From: Candidatus Angelobacter sp. Gp1-AA117
GTDB lineage: Bacteria > Acidobacteriota > Terriglobia > Terriglobales > Acidobacteriaceae
Assembly: GCA_003223515.1 (NCBI GenBank)
Contig: QHVI01000056.1
Coordinates: forward strand, 1 to 58,741
DNA length: 58,741 nucleotides
Reading direction: 5' to 3'
Every line of letters starts with the position of its first letter. Position 1 is the stretch's first letter. Below, piece after piece: positions 58,651 through 58,741 of this stretch. Both the position numbers and the translations under genes were made by a program. Under the pieces are notes generated by a model that was not told the DNA's origin, made no database searches, and saw only the letters and a list, made by a program, of their open reading frames with translations.

Positions 58651-58741
58651 AACTTCTTGTCATTGGCGTGCACAGGCAGTTGCGCGGTGTTGAATCCTAC
58701 AACTCCACTAATCCCATTTTCTGGAATTGCTGGTAGTAGGT

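Noticed and set aside
58322-58663. A 113-codon minus-strand open frame
   Set aside because: It overlaps the hydrolase in another frame and begins in the intron-like RNA segment; the 'MREICTSG' reading is a known artefact of such RNA.
1-58741. CRISPR arrays and prophage structural genes
   Set aside because: No regularly spaced repeats of the right size and no capsid, tail or integrase genes were seen.

Overview
The window reads as chromosomal DNA of a soil or sediment Acidobacteriota (Terriglobia / Koribacter-like). This is inferred from the protein styles: multihaem cytochromes with NHL propellers, a fused aroDE, a DUF3309 mini-protein, small 'RSGWFE'-type membrane peptides, and intergenic heptamer-type repeats. 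The DNA has moderate-high GC and dense genes. There is no rRNA and no CRISPR array, and only one tRNA (tRNA-Ser-CGA).

Layout. 1-2.7 kb: a membrane protein, a small secreted peptide and an anchored hypothetical protein. 2.8-10.2 kb (minus strand): a six-gene block, in transcription order 7-haem cytochrome, NHL propeller, 4-haem cytochrome, outer-membrane beta-barrel, NHL propeller, 12-haem cytochrome. This looks like a porin-cytochrome electron conduit, and two CRP/FNR-type palindromes lie upstream of its first gene. 10.5-13.9 kb: an OmpA-domain protein and fused aroDE. 14.0-15.7 kb: an ATPase plus TOPRIM-like pair resembling OLD/RloAB-type defence modules. 15.8-18.2 kb: glycosyltransferase and diguanylate cyclase. 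18.8-21.3 kb: orphan GvpL/F-type protein and a sigma-54 response regulator. 21.7-25.5 kb: DksA-type protein, His/Asp/Arg-rich secreted protein, DUF3309, lpxD, REC-PAS protein and lipoprotein. 25.6-31.9 kb (minus strand): plsC, mpl, LD-carboxypeptidase, dapF, MgtC-like protein and a GT39-like glycosyltransferase. The mpl, LD-carboxypeptidase and dapF part suggests peptidoglycan recycling.

32.2-40.0 kb: TlpA-like protein and a DUF1801/YdeI protein. Then comes a 2.68-kb IS1595-type element with perfect 25-bp terminal inverted repeats. It carries an RX4H (HEPN-like) protein, a divergent small-gene pair around a palindromic operator, and another small gene. metH follows directly. 40.2-49.7 kb: a ParDE-like toxin-antitoxin pair, a lipoprotein, YtxH and DUF948-like proteins, a Dpp-type permease, rpiB, an SmbP-like protein, a Dch-like hydratase, a mini membrane protein, DUF3052, and an aminotransferase coupled to an amino-acid permease. 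49.7-53.5 kb: a Rossmann epimerase that seems to start at ATT, DoxX, a broken winged-helix gene, a lipoprotein and a GNAT. 53.5-55.7 kb: tRNA-Ser and a Tat-exported vanadium-haloperoxidase-like protein.

The most notable system is at 56.2-57.8 kb: an ATP-grasp peptide ligase preceded by two tiny genes (52 and 49 codons). Both encode related leaders ending in Gly-Gly. The first core is Thr-rich with an Asp tail. This is the architecture of a graspetide (omega-ester peptide) operon. The window ends in a truncated alpha/beta hydrolase and a short segment that resembles group II intron RNA.

All family calls come from reading the sequence. No database search was run.
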